From Bacteroidota bacterium (GTDB taxonomy: Bacteria > Bacteroidota > Bacteroidia > Flavobacteriales > Flavobacteriaceae), in NCBI GenBank assembly GCA_023386255.1, contig JAEWKB010000242.1:1-5388 (forward strand): a DNA stretch of 5,388 nt, read 5' to 3'. The notes below the pieces were generated by a model. It saw only the letters and a list, made by a program, of their open reading frames with translations. It had not been told where the DNA came from and made no database searches. This document shows positions 1 through 5,388 of this stretch, piece after piece. Each line of letters begins with the position of its first letter. The first letter of the stretch is position 1. The translations under genes and the position numbers were made by a program.

Positions 1-737
1 CTACAAAATATAAAGTTCAGGAGCATGGTGTTGAAGCTGATCAGGAAGTGAACACAAAAATGTACGAAGCACTTAAAAAGTATTATTCTAACAACATAAG
101 TTATGATCAGTTTGTAAATACTTTTGAAGGTAAGAAAATAGGTATTGTATCGGCTTCAAAAGTAGGCCCTACAATTGCTGATGATATTAAGAATAACTCT
201 TATTGGGCGGTAATAGGTTCTATGGCCATTGTATTCCTTTACCTTATGATAAGCTTCAGGAGATGGCAGTACAGCCTTGGTGCAATTGCAGCCATCGCTC
301 ACGACGTTATCTTTGTTCTTGGTATCTACTCATGGTGCTATAAGTTCATGCCTTTCCATATGGAAATGGACCAGCACTTTATTGCTGCAATCCTTACCGT
401 AATTGGATACTCTATGAACGATACAGTAATTGTATTTGACAGGGTTCGTGAATATCTTGCCGGTAAAACAAAAGGAAATTTTGCACAAATAGTAAACACA
501 TCTATCAACACTACCATGTCAAGGACTATAAATACTTCATTGACTATGATCCTGGTACTTCTTATCATGTTCATATTCGGGGGTGAATCTATACGCGGAT
601 TTATATTCGCAATGCTTGTGGGTATTGTTGTAGGAACTTATTCTTCACTGTTCATTGCAACTCCGGTACTTGTTGATACAGTATCGAGAGAAGAAAAGAA
701 CAAAATTGAGCATGCCCATAATGATGAAGTAGTATAA
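1..737 (+). CDS. secDF: Protein translocase subunit SecDF, C-terminal (SecF) part, 5' truncated by window edge
   Basis: SecDF is an inner-membrane, proton-driven accessory of the SecYEG translocon that helps pull exported proteins into the periplasm. The frame is open from base 3, with no stop before the GTG at 48, so the gene continues upstream. About 244 residues are visible, against roughly 1000 for a fused Bacteroidota SecDF. Numbering from base 3, the SecF VGP motif lies at residues 54-56, just before a membrane segment (about 66-85). A HD pair in the next helix is at 99-100. The SecF signature GYSMNDTVIVFDRVRE is at 135-150, and the INTTMSRTINTS stretch at 168-179 leads into the last two helices. 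Five hydrophobic segments are visible, matching the last five of the six SecF helices. A short charged tail ends at TAA. An intrinsic terminator follows 22 bases later, so secDF is the last gene of its transcript. That the unseen N-terminal part is a fused SecD is inferred from the lineage. A separate secF cannot be excluded from this window. Confidence 0.94.
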   Translation, partial: TKYKVQEHGVEADQEVNTKMYEALKKYYSNNISYDQFVNTFEGKKIGIVSASKVGPTIADDIKNNSYWAVIGSMAIVFLYLMISFRRWQYSLGAIAAIAHDVIFVLGIYSWCYKFMPFHMEMDQHFIAAILTVIGYSMNDTVIVFDRVREYLAGKTKGNFAQIVNTSINTTMSRTINTSLTMILVLLIMFIFGGESIRGFIFAMLVGIVVGTYSSLFIATPVLVDTVSREEKNKIEHAHNDEVV

Positions 738-759
738 ACGCTTTATTTATCAAACAATT

Positions 760-788
760 AACCTGCTTGGCTACAAGCAGGTTTTTTT
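760..788 (+). terminator. Intrinsic terminator after secDF
   Basis: A perfect 9-bp inverted repeat, AACCTGCTT (760-768) and AAGCAGGTT (775-783), encloses a 6-nt loop (GGCTAC). A run of seven T follows at 782-788. It lies 22 bases after the secDF stop. No matching run of A precedes the stem, so it should act only on the plus strand. It separates secDF from the exbB operon. Confidence 0.9.
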
Positions 789-841
789 ATATTTTTATTT
801 TACAGCATACTCAAAAAAGCATATATTCGTTATCACTTATA

Positions 842-849
842 TAGTTTTG
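842..849 (+). promoter_or_regulatory. Candidate Bacteroidota -7 promoter element for the exbB-exbD-tonB operon
   Basis: TAGTTTTG followed by C matches the Bacteroidota housekeeping -7 consensus TAnnTTTG(Y) exactly. It lies 39 bases before the exbB start and downstream of the secDF terminator, so an operon promoter is expected here. A start point just downstream would leave a leader of about 30 nt. I see no good TTG or TTTG -33 element at the usual spacing of about 19 bases. In DNA this AT-rich an 8-mer with two free positions can occur by chance, so the call rests mainly on position. Confidence 0.45.
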
Positions 850-888
850 CATTTATAGTAATACACATTAAGCAACCTTTAAATAAAC

Positions 889-1587
889 ATGACAAATTTG
901 ATTTTCTTATTGCAGGATACCATACCTGCAGCTGCAGAAGTACAAGCAAAAACAGCAACTGCAACCCCTGAATCGGTTAATTATTTTTCACTGCTTATGA
1001 AGGGTGGGGTAATGGTTATACCCATTCTTATTTTACTGTTTTTTACCATCTATATTATCGTAGAGAGGGCGCTTTACATCAATAAGAGGACAAAGGAAGA
1101 TGCAGGCCTTATGAACGATGTGCGCTTTCAGCTTAGTTCCGGCAAAATAGAAGGTGCACAATTGGCCGCCGGAAGGGCAGGAACAGCATATGGTACCATA
1201 TTGGAGAGCGGCATAGGTCTTATAGGAAGGCCAATGGGCGAGATTGAGGGCATGATGGAGAAAAGCACAAATGTTGAGATAGGCCTTATGGAAAGAAAAT
1301 TAGGATGGCTTGGGCTTGTAGCCGGTATAGCACCAATTTTAGGGTTTATTGGTACCATTGCGGGTGTTATCACTATTTTCTACGATATATCCATAAAAAA
1401 AGAAATTACAATTGATACCATTTCTGCAGGTCTGTATGAAAAAATGATAAGTTCGGGATTGGGCCTTATAGTTGGTGTTATTGCTTATTCGGCCTATCAC
1501 TTTTTTAATATGATGATAGACCATTTTACGCTGAAAGTGCAAAAGCAGGTAATACAGTTCGTTAATGTAATAACTACAGGAAAATGA
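889..1587 (+). CDS. exbB: MotA/TolQ/ExbB-family proton channel protein (ExbB)
   Basis: ExbB is the multi-helix scaffold of the inner-membrane ExbB-ExbD motor, which uses the proton gradient to energise TonB. The 232-residue length is normal for the family. After a polar N-terminal stretch, TM1 spans about residues 41-58 (from KGGVMVIPILIL) and ends in the typical VER. A long cytoplasmic domain follows (about 60-138). TM2 carries the family signature APILGFIGTIAG at 148-159, with the conserved Thr at 156. TM3 (about 186-206) contains the GLYEKMISSGLGLIVGVIAY stretch. The ATG at 889 follows an A-rich leader without a Shine-Dalgarno sequence, as usual in Bacteroidota. The stop overlaps the exbD start by 4 nt (ATGA), so the two are probably translationally coupled. 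TolQ is the main alternative. The tonB gene directly downstream, with no tolA, tolB or pal visible, favours ExbB. Confidence 0.9.
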   Translation: MTNLIFLLQDTIPAAAEVQAKTATATPESVNYFSLLMKGGVMVIPILILLFFTIYIIVERALYINKRTKEDAGLMNDVRFQLSSGKIEGAQLAAGRAGTAYGTILESGIGLIGRPMGEIEGMMEKSTNVEIGLMERKLGWLGLVAGIAPILGFIGTIAGVITIFYDISIKKEITIDTISAGLYEKMISSGLGLIVGVIAYSAYHFFNMMIDHFTLKVQKQVIQFVNVITTGK

Positions 1588-1988
1588 GGGTAAGGAGAAA
1601 TAAAAGGTTTCATGCCGAGATTGCAGCATCTGCGCTTAGCGACATTATGTTCTTTTTGTTCCTGTTCTTCCTTATCATATCAACGCTGGCTAACCCAAAC
1701 GTAATAAAGCTGGCACTGCCAAAAGCCAAGAGTACAGCGCAAACACATAAATCGCACATGAGCATTTCGGTTAAGGTTGAAGAAGGGCAGCCAAACCAAT
1801 ATTACATGAACCAGGATAACGTACCTTTTGACCAGCTTCCTGCAAGGCTTGCAGAGCATGTACAGCGTACACAGGATAGCACGGTTATTGTAAGGTTTCC
1901 TTATGACCTGAAAGTACAGGATATGGTAAATATCCTCGAGATTGGCGAAAGCCAGAGGTTAAAGTTTGTTATTGCCACGTCTAAATAA
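1584..1988 (+). CDS. exbD: Biopolymer transporter ExbD
   Basis: ExbD is the single-helix partner inside the ExbB ring, and its membrane aspartate carries the protons that drive TonB. The 134 residues follow the family layout. A basic cytoplasmic N-terminus (RVRRNKR) is followed by HAEIAASALSDIMFFLFLFF, which places the conserved Asp at residue 20 at the start of the only membrane helix (about 20-36). After NPNVIKLALPKA comes a small periplasmic domain ending near RLKFVIAT. The ATG overlaps the exbB stop (ATGA). The stop is TAA, and tonB begins 6 bases later. The protein is short for ExbD/TolR but has the complete transmembrane and periplasmic parts, so I see no truncation. TolR is the alternative family name, and the neighbours favour ExbD. 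Confidence 0.92.
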   Translation: MRVRRNKRFHAEIAASALSDIMFFLFLFFLIISTLANPNVIKLALPKAKSTAQTHKSHMSISVKVEEGQPNQYYMNQDNVPFDQLPARLAEHVQRTQDSTVIVRFPYDLKVQDMVNILEIGESQRLKFVIATSK

Positions 1989-1994
1989 TACATT

Positions 1995-2819
1995 ATGGTA
2001 AGGCTCACAAAGCAGGAACAGGAATCGGTATTTATTACGACAGGAATTTTTGCGTTACTGCTCGTCCTTTTGTTTTTCCTGAAGCACCACCCTTCCGAAA
2101 TGCCGGAAGAGGATCCTAAACCGGTGGAAGTAATGCTTGAAGGCGGCGGCGGTGGTGGCGGTGCGACCATTAATTTTGGAGACAGCGGCGGCGGTGCAAA
2201 GTTTCAGTCATCGCAGCCTACAGAGGAAGTAGTAGGGAGCAGCGATGATAAGGCTGAGGCCGTAGCCAATACTAAACCTGTACCGGTACGTGACCCTCAG
2301 GTTCAAAATCCTAAACCGCAGGTAGATAATACGCCCCAAAAACCACGAAATGCCGCACTTGACAACCTGCTTAGCGGAAGTGACCAAAGCGGCGGAAACG
2401 GCAATGGCATAAGTTCAGGAACTTATGGCAACGGGGGTACCGGAAATGGAAATGGCGGTGGCAACGGTAGTGGCGACGGCACAGGTACCGGTCCCGGCAG
2501 TGGGAGCGGCTCAGGTGGTGGAAGCGGTTCAGGCCGTGGTAATGGCACTGGGTATGCTATGAATGGGCGCAAAGCACTTGAAAAACCCAAACCCCGATAT
2601 ACATGTAAGGAAGAGGGTACTGTGGTTGTAGAAGTGTTTGCTGACCCTTCGGGAAAGGTAATTAGTGCTACAGCTGGTATCCGCGGTACAACTAATACAG
2701 CAAGTTGTTTATTGAATCAAGCTAAAGTTGCAGCTCTTAACACTACATGGACACCTTCTTCAAATGCTCCGGATAAGCAAAGAGGAACTATAATTTATGT
2801 ATTTAAGCTGACTGAATAA
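1995..2819 (+). CDS. tonB: Energy transducer TonB with glycine-rich periplasmic spacer
   Basis: TonB carries energy from ExbB/ExbD across the periplasm to TonB-dependent outer-membrane receptors. A short cytoplasmic N-terminus leads into one membrane anchor at about residues 12-29 (from VFITTGIFALLL). A run of seven Gly (50-56) and a short proline-containing stretch (95-118) follow. A spacer at 133-186 consists mostly of Gly, alternating with Asn, Ser and Thr (29 Gly in 54). The C-terminal TonB domain begins near 191 (GRKALEKPKPRYTCKEEGTV). It continues with VEVFADPSGKVISA and GIRGTTNTASCL, and ends in IIYVFKL. The only two cysteines, 204 and 238, are both in this domain and could form a disulfide. 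The gene ends in tandem stops (TAATAA) and is last in the operon. The rigid Pro/Lys spacer of classical TonB is largely replaced by glycine. The C-terminal domain match and the operon make the identity sound. The receptors it serves are unknown. Confidence 0.9.
   Translation: MVRLTKQEQESVFITTGIFALLLVLLFFLKHHPSEMPEEDPKPVEVMLEGGGGGGGATINFGDSGGGAKFQSSQPTEEVVGSSDDKAEAVANTKPVPVRDPQVQNPKPQVDNTPQKPRNAALDNLLSGSDQSGGNGNGISSGTYGNGGTGNGNGGGNGSGDGTGTGPGSGSGSGGGSGSGRGNGTGYAMNGRKALEKPKPRYTCKEEGTVVVEVFADPSGKVISATAGIRGTTNTASCLLNQAKVAALNTTWTPSSNAPDKQRGTIIYVFKLTE
2391..2552 (+). repeat. tonB: Low-complexity GGN-codon tract encoding the Gly-rich TonB spacer
   Basis: This stretch encodes 54 residues, 29 of them Gly, mostly as G-N, G-S and G-T pairs. 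The DNA is a degenerate GGN-rich series that is clearly richer in G than the surrounding AT-rich sequence. A second, shorter GGN run at 2142-2162 encodes seven consecutive Gly. The repeat unit is imperfect at the DNA level, so this is protein-level low complexity rather than a clean tandem repeat. Confidence 0.65.
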
Positions 2820-2834
2820 TAACAGCAGATTTGG

Positions 2835-2872
2835 AAAAAAAAAAACCGCCTCATAAGGCGGTTTTTTTTTTT
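2835..2872. terminator. Bidirectional intrinsic terminator shared by tonB and lgt operons
   Basis: Eleven A (2835-2845), the stem CCGCCT (2846-2851), the loop CATA, the stem AGGCGG (2856-2861) and eleven T (2862-2872) form a perfectly symmetric 17-bp inverted repeat. Transcribed from either strand it gives a GC-rich hairpin followed by a U run. It lies 15 bases after the tonB stop. On the minus strand it begins inside the lgt stop codon (2873-2871). It therefore ends both convergent operons. Confidence 0.95.
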
Positions 2873-3812
2873 ATAAAGTTTCGGTTCTCTTTTTAGCTGT
2901 AAAAATCAGTATAAAACCTGCTATGATAAAAGGGATGCTAAGCCATTGCCCGGTAGAAAACTCACCCAACGCTTTCTCAAATCCGCCCTGGCTTTGTTTT
3001 ACAAACTCCACCACAAAACGTACTGTCCAGAGCAATACAAGGAATACACCAAATATTAATCCGTGCTGCTTGCGTGCATTTGTTTTCCAATACATGTAGT
3101 AAATGATGGCAAATACAAAAATGTACAGGAAAGCCTCATATAATTGTGCAGGGTGCCTATAGGGTATCTGGTTTAATATATCAGCAAACCGTGGATCTTT
3201 TTCTATCAGGTTATAAGCTTCGTTATAATCTTTTGTGCCTGTAAGGCGCATCGCCTCATTTTTACCTAAACTATCTTCACCACGAATGAATTTAACGGCT
3301 GTAGGTACATCTTCTGAAGTTTCACTACCCAATATCTCCGAATTAATGAAATTGCCAAGCCTGATAAAGATACCGCCGCTTGTAACCGGTATTACCACCC
3401 TGTCCAAAACCCATAGTATAGGCCTCCTGATAATCCTTTTACTGTAGTATATCATAGTAAGGATTATAGCTATGGCAGCACCGTGGCTGGCAAGCCCTGC
3501 AAAGCCAGTAAACTCAAATGTAGGGTTCAATCTTATGGGAAGAAATACATTTACCGGATCTTCTTTAAACAATTCAGGCTGATAAAAGATTACATGTCCC
3601 AGCCTGGCGCCAATCATGGTGGCAATTATGGTATATATAAATAGCTTATCCAGTTTTTCAACCGACTCACCTTCACGGTCAAATATCTTCTTCATAATGA
3701 ACCAGCCCAGTGCAAAGGCTATAACCCACATAAGGCTGTAGTAGCGTATCATGAAAAAGCCAAGGTCAATGCCTTCTGAAGGATTCCAAACAAAACTTAA
3801 AGCATGTGTCAT
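2871..3812 (-). CDS. lgt: Phosphatidylglycerol-prolipoprotein diacylglyceryl transferase (Lgt)
   Basis: Lgt is an inner-membrane enzyme that moves diacylglycerol from phosphatidylglycerol onto the lipobox cysteine of prolipoproteins, the first step of lipoprotein maturation. The 313 residues hold the expected hydrophobic segments and motifs: GARLGH at 68-73, His110 in SHGAAIAI (the likely counterpart of E. coli His103), and the Lgt signature at 146-159 (GGIFIRLGNFINSE) with Arg151 and Asn154. RHPAQLYEA is at 219-227, Arg265 in VRFVVEF probably matches E. coli Arg239, and GQWLSIP is at 288-294. A hydrophilic stretch at about 163-216 makes this longer than the E. coli enzyme. ATG at 3812 is the only sensible start and follows an A-rich leader. 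The gene lies 51 bases after yidD and its stop touches the terminator, so it is probably the last gene of a cysS-yidD-lgt transcript. A separate promoter in the 51-base gap is possible but only weakly suggested. Confidence 0.97.
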   Translation of the reverse strand: MTHALSFVWNPSEGIDLGFFMIRYYSLMWVIAFALGWFIMKKIFDREGESVEKLDKLFIYTIIATMIGARLGHVIFYQPELFKEDPVNVFLPIRLNPTFEFTGFAGLASHGAAIAIILTMIYYSKRIIRRPILWVLDRVVIPVTSGGIFIRLGNFINSEILGSETSEDVPTAVKFIRGEDSLGKNEAMRLTGTKDYNEAYNLIEKDPRFADILNQIPYRHPAQLYEAFLYIFVFAIIYYMYWKTNARKQHGLIFGVFLVLLWTVRFVVEFVKQSQGGFEKALGEFSTGQWLSIPFIIAGFILIFTAKKRTETL

Positions 3813-3863
3813 TTTTAAGTATTTTCTTATTTAGCTGTAAATTTAAATAAATGGCTACGGCTA

Positions 3864-4115
3864 TCAATGGTTATGTCCGCATTTTTTATCAGGTACAGGG
3901 TCATAGCCATGTCCGCCCCACGGATTGCAACGCAGTATGCGGTAAAACGCCAGCCAGCCACCATATATAAGCCCGTGCTTTTGCAGGGCCTCAACCGCAT
4001 AGTGGGAGCAGGTGGGAGAAAAGCGGCAAACACCCGGGGTAAAAGGTGATATCGCCGACTGATAAAACCGGATGAGTACTATAAAAGGTGCTGTTATAAT
4101 TTTTTTTAGCTTCAA
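3864..4115 (-). CDS. yidD: Membrane protein insertion efficiency factor YidD (TTG start)
   Basis: YidD is a small, membrane-associated protein that assists insertion of inner-membrane proteins alongside YidC and Sec. The 83 residues match the family throughout. A short amphipathic N-terminus (about 4-17) leads to RFYQSAISP (16-24), then [15 protein letters not shown] (30-44), HGLIYGGWL (47-55), RILRCNP (59-65) and GYDPVP (70-75). The Cys residues at 30, 36 and 63 are the family ones. The tail ends KKCGHNH, adding Cys79, His81 and His83. The start is TTG at 4115-4113. The only upstream codons in frame before the cysS TAG (4124-4122) are CAG and CTT, and the protein has no other Met, so no ATG start is available. 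The gene starts 6 bases after cysS, so translational coupling is likely. The usual neighbours rnpA, rpmH and yidC are absent, as in many Bacteroidota. Confidence 0.95.
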   Translation of the reverse strand: MKLKKIITAPFIVLIRFYQSAISPFTPGVCRFSPTCSHYAVEALQKHGLIYGGWLAFYRILRCNPWGGHGYDPVPDKKCGHNH

Positions 4116-4121
4116 AAGCTG

Positions 4122-5388
4122 CTATGTTAGCGAAAACGTAGTGCCTTCCTTGCCATCTTTAATTTGTATGCCTAAAGCGGCAAGCTGGTCCCTTATCTGG
4201 TCAGACAGGGCAAAGTTTTTATTGGCACGCGCTTCATTTCTCATGTTTATAAGCAGGTTCACTGTGCCTTCAAGCTTATCAGTATTAACATCGGCAGCTA
4301 CAGCGTTTTCAAGCCCCAGTACATCATATACAAATGCCTCCATTGTTTTTATAAACACATCAAGGTCGGCAGAGGTAATGGTTTCCGTACCATCTTTTAG
4401 CACGTTAACATATTTAACGGCTTCAAACAGCTGTGCAATAAGTATCGGGCTGTTAAAGTCATCGTTCATGGCATCATAGCAGGCCTGTTTCCAGCTGCTG
4501 ATATCTATTGATGATGTTGCCAAAGGTTTATTGTGCTTTAGTGTTTCCATGGCCTCCATCAGGCGGTTAAAGCCTTTTTCGGCAGCTATAATGGCATCAT
4601 TGCTAAAGTCAAGTATGCTTCGGTAATGTGCCTGCATCATAAAAAAACGTGTAACGGCAGGAGAGAAGGCTTTGCTCAGCTTGTCATTGTTCCCGCTGAA
4701 AAGTTCGCGCGGAAGGATATTATTACCTGTTGACTTTGCCATTTTCTTGCCGTTTAGGGTAAGCATATTGGCATGCATCCAGTAATTTACAGGTGACTGG
4801 CCGGTGCAGGCTTCATTTTGGGCTATTTCGCACTCATGGTGAGGGAATTTAAGGTCCATCCCGCCGCCATGTATATCAAACTGTGAACCAAGATATTTAG
4901 TACTCATAGAGGTACACTCAAGATGCCAGCCGGGGAAACCGTCGCCCCATGGCGAAGGCCAGCGCATAATGTGCTGTGGCTCTGCTTTTTTCCAAAGTGC
5001 AAAATCGGCCGGATTGCGTTTTGCTTCCTGGCCGGTAAGATCACGTGAATTTGCCAACATGTCGTCAAGGTTTCTTCCGCTCAGTTTGCCGTAATGATGC
5101 TGTTCATTAAACTTCATTACATCAAAATAAACAGACCCTTCTGAAACATACGCATACCCATTTTCAATTATTTGCTTAATAGTCTCAATTTGTTCAATAA
5201 TGTGGCCTGTAGCGGTAGGCTCAATACTTGGTGGCAGACTGTTAAACAGCTCCATGATCTGGTGAAAATCTACCGAGTATTGCTGCACTATTTCCATAGG
5301 CTCAAGCTTCTCGAGCCTTGCCTTCTTCGCAATTTTATCCTCTCCTTCGTCAGCATCGTCCTCAATATGCCCAACATCAGTTATATTG
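4122..5388 (-). CDS. cysS: Cysteinyl-tRNA synthetase (CysRS), 5' truncated by window edge
   Basis: CysRS is a cytoplasmic class I synthetase that charges tRNA-Cys. The frame stays open to the right edge. The ATG at 5297 is internal, because the codons before it encode [19 protein letters not shown] and then KLEP, which are conserved CysRS sequence. About 422 residues are visible. Aligned to E. coli CysRS, roughly the first 50 residues, with the HIGH motif and the first zinc Cys, lie outside. Numbering from the first visible residue, the other zinc ligands are Cys158 ([10 protein letters not shown]), His183 and Glu187 (FPHHECE). The second catalytic motif is KMAKS at 215-219, where the family consensus is KMSKS. 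The spacing of these sites equals that of E. coli C209, H234, E238 and K266. A short insertion follows KMAKS ([13 protein letters not shown]). The C-terminal helical tRNA-binding part ends EGTTFSLT, then TAG. yidD and lgt follow on the same strand. Confidence 0.97.
   Translation of the reverse strand, partial: NITDVGHIEDDADEGEDKIAKKARLEKLEPMEIVQQYSVDFHQIMELFNSLPPSIEPTATGHIIEQIETIKQIIENGYAYVSEGSVYFDVMKFNEQHHYGKLSGRNLDDMLANSRDLTGQEAKRNPADFALWKKAEPQHIMRWPSPWGDGFPGWHLECTSMSTKYLGSQFDIHGGGMDLKFPHHECEIAQNEACTGQSPVNYWMHANMLTLNGKKMAKSTGNNILPRELFSGNNDKLSKAFSPAVTRFFMMQAHYRSILDFSNDAIIAAEKGFNRLMEAMETLKHNKPLATSSIDISSWKQACYDAMNDDFNSPILIAQLFEAVKYVNVLKDGTETITSADLDVFIKTMEAFVYDVLGLENAVAADVNTDKLEGTVNLLINMRNEARANKNFALSDQIRDQLAALGIQIKDGKEGTTFSLT

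Noticed and set aside
48..50. GTG as the start of a short SecF-like gene
   Set aside because: The frame is open upstream to base 3 and the conserved SecF part continues from before it. The gene simply runs in from outside the window.
338..574. Minus-strand frame opposite secDF
   Set aside because: Antisense to the conserved SecF signature, with no recognisable motif or promoter.
738..888. Small RNA or riboswitch between secDF and exbB
   Set aside because: Apart from the terminator hairpin and the candidate promoter I see only AT-rich sequence with no further paired structure.
1339..1629. Minus-strand frames opposite exbB and tonB (also 1128-1373 and 1901-2170)
   Set aside because: All lie fully antisense to conserved genes. 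The one at 1901-2170 begins with a Pro run that is only the reverse of the TonB Gly codons.
3837..3845. Possible -7 element (TAAATTTAC on the minus strand) before lgt
   Set aside because: It differs from TAnnTTTGY at the key G, is a palindromic AT-rich word likely by chance, and has no clear -33 partner. An lgt promoter is possible but not supported.
3827..4049. Frames overlapping yidD on both strands (3827-4033 minus, 3867-4049 plus) and 3235-3447 plus within lgt
   Set aside because: They are out-of-frame or antisense to YidD and Lgt, both of which match their families along their whole length.
4072..4479. 135-codon plus-strand reading frame opposite cysS and yidD
   Set aside because: It lies antisense to well-conserved cysS and yidD sequence, resembles no family I know and has low-complexity Ser-rich content. 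It is a shadow frame.
5295..5297. ATG as the start of a shortened CysRS
   Set aside because: The 30 codons before it in frame encode conserved CysRS sequence (NITDVGH, GEDKI, KLEP), so the ATG is internal and the gene continues past the right edge.

Overview
This window looks like ordinary core chromosome of a member of the Bacteroidota, most likely a Flavobacterium-like member of the Flavobacteriaceae. The taxon is inferred from three things: protein style (SecDF ending in a SecF domain, a glycine-rich TonB, an Lgt and a CysRS with insertions), AT-rich leaders without clear Shine-Dalgarno sequences, and a TAnnTTTG-type promoter element. There is no sign of mobile DNA, CRISPR, rRNA, tRNA or phage genes.

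Plus strand, 1-737: the C-terminal part of secDF, which runs in from the left edge and ends at an intrinsic terminator (760-788). The roughly 150 bp spacer holds this terminator and a candidate promoter (842-849). It leads into a compact three-gene operon, exbB-exbD-tonB (889-2819). exbB and exbD overlap by 4 nt (ATGA), and exbD and tonB are 6 nt apart. Together they encode a proton-driven inner-membrane motor and the TonB arm that energises outer-membrane receptors.

Minus strand, 5388-2871: cysS (its 5' end lies beyond the right edge), yidD and lgt, transcribed towards the left. yidD starts with TTG 6 nt after the cysS stop, in the same reading frame, and lgt follows after 51 nt. The two operons converge on one symmetric A11-hairpin-T11 terminator (2835-2872), which can serve both strands and touches the lgt stop codon.

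Apart from CysRS, every gene concerns the cell envelope: SecDF (export), YidD (membrane-protein insertion), Lgt (lipoprotein acylation) and ExbB/ExbD/TonB (energy transfer to the outer membrane). I found no credible undescribed system. The points worth a second look are the TTG start at the cysS-yidD junction, the shared terminator, the glycine-rich TonB spacer with its cysteine pair, and lineage-type insertions or substitutions in Lgt and CysRS.
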